From NCBI RefSeq assembly GCF_000300275.1, contig NZ_AMRN01000005.1, positions 62,001 to 126,000 of the forward strand: a stretch of 64,000 bases of DNA. The letters are read 5' to 3'. The position numbers were made by a program, and so were the translations under genes. This DNA is from Thalassospira profundimaris WP0211. GTDB taxonomy: Bacteria; Pseudomonadota; Alphaproteobacteria; Rhodospirillales; Thalassospiraceae. How positions within the stretch are numbered: the stretch's first letter is position 1; every line of letters starts with the position of its first letter. A model generated the notes under the pieces. The model was not told the DNA's origin. It did not search any database and saw only the letters and a program-made list of their open reading frames with translations. Positions 63,280 through 64,000 of this stretch are shown piece after piece.

Positions 63280-64000
63280 TTATCGCGTGAAGAACAGTTC
63301 GGTGACGATATAGTTCGAAATCAGGATCAGGATGGAGCTTGAAACAACCGCGTTGGTCGTTGCCTGACCAACACCCTGTGCGCCGCCGCGGGAATGATAC
63401 CCGTGATAGCACCCCATCAGCGTGATGATAAAGCCAAACACGGCGGCCTTCACCAGACCCGAAACCACATCAAGCTGTTCAAGATACTGGAACGTGTTGC
63501 GGATATAGGAGCCGTCATTAAAGCCAAGCTTGTTCACGCCAACCAGATAGCCGCCCATCACCCCGATGATATCGCCGATCAGAACCAGAACGGGCAGGGT
63601 GATCAAACCGGCAATCACACGCGGCACGACCAGATATTTGAACGGATTGGTCGAAAGGGTCACCAGCGCATCGATCTGTTCGGTCACACGCATGGTGCCG
63701 ATTTCTGCGGCAATGGCGGCACCAACACGGCCAGCGACCATGAGGCCAGCCAGCACCGGGCCCAATTCGCGGGTCATGGAAATGACAACCACGGTCGCAA
63801 CCGCACTTTCGGCCGAAAATCGCGAGAACCCGGAATAGGATTGCAGCGCCAGAACCATCCCGGCAAACAGGGTGGTCATGGCGACAACCGGCAACGAGAA
63901 ATAGCCGATTTCACGCATCTGTTTGAAAATCAGGCGGAAATAGATCGGTGGTGTGACCATGTGGCCGATGGTGCGACCCGCAAATACCGTGACGCGACCG
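63280..64000 (-). CDS. mlaE: MlaE-type permease (5' truncated by window)
   Basis: The visible 240 C-terminal residues of a permease that pairs with MlaF. The frame remains open to the window edge; the codons beyond ATG 63960 (GRVTVFAGRTIGH) continue the family N-terminus, so that ATG is internal. It has five or so hydrophobic helices and family motifs RELGPVLAGLMVAGRVGAAIAAEIGTMRVTEQIDAL and YHGYHSRGGAQGVGQATT in characteristic order. Phospholipid transport across the envelope is the expected role. Upstream is outside the window. Confidence 0.93.
   Translation of the reverse strand, partial: GRVTVFAGRTIGHMVTPPIYFRLIFKQMREIGYFSLPVVAMTTLFAGMVLALQSYSGFSRFSAESAVATVVVISMTRELGPVLAGLMVAGRVGAAIAAEIGTMRVTEQIDALVTLSTNPFKYLVVPRVIAGLITLPVLVLIGDIIGVMGGYLVGVNKLGFNDGSYIRNTFQYLEQLDVVSGLVKAAVFGFIITLMGCYHGYHSRGGAQGVGQATTNAVVSSSILILISNYIVTELFFTR

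Overview
The window reads as chromosome of a marine-type alphaproteobacterium of the Rhodospirillales, most like Thalassospira. This is inferred from the alphaproteobacterial order radA-cvpA-purF-SDR, a GbpR/ChvE sugar locus, an RpoH-type heat-shock promoter, a membrane PQQ glucose dehydrogenase, and moderate GC with GC-rich third codon positions. No database search was possible, so the genus is tentative. Core genes are interspersed with accessory loci.

Region by region. 1-6020 holds the end of a Na/Pi cotransporter gene, a GNAT acetyltransferase, a secreted His/Glu-rich repeat protein divergent from an OmpR-type two-component system, and a class III nucleotide cyclase. 6027-13811 is the standout: a minus-strand R-body (Reb) locus with nine Reb-domain genes, a sigma factor with a long disordered N-terminus, and two unrecognised low-complexity proteins. 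One Reb gene ends in a slippery run of T that would fuse it in -1 frame to an acidic tail, and two Reb genes with their intergenic hairpins are a tandem duplication. tRNA-Thr(CGT) bounds the locus. 14311-22508 carries a class II glutamine amidotransferase, then a DeoR-type regulator and an ABC importer followed by a metallo-beta-lactamase-fold hydrolase, a histidine phosphatase and a PNKP-like HAD phosphatase, which suggests uptake and breakdown of an organophosphate. 22558-25430 holds msrB, a secreted nuclease, a small ATPase and a secreted unknown.

25526-32610 is a GbpR-ChvE-GguAB-type aldose import locus with a sugar-acid dehydratase, probably for arabinose or galactose. 32713-40564 holds a HAD phosphatase, glmU, glmS and the dTDP-rhamnose genes, all feeding envelope sugars. 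41811-45970 is heat shock: CIRCE-groES-groEL, an old-yellow-enzyme gene, and hsp20 behind an RpoH-like promoter and a possible ROSE-type RNA thermometer. 46073-52021 is mixed (a PLP enzyme, fliN, PQQ dehydrogenase, a Sel1 protein, DUF2794, a lipoprotein). 52518-56218 is the YfgM-BamB-Der block. 56300-57904 has a cytochrome c and an AT-rich gene with a HEPN-like motif. 58036-64000 is the minus-strand run mlaE-mlaF-radA-cvpA-purF-SDR, in transcription order.

Functions are assigned from motifs and family knowledge. Starts were moved from the longest open frame where a Shine-Dalgarno sequence or known N-terminus decided it.
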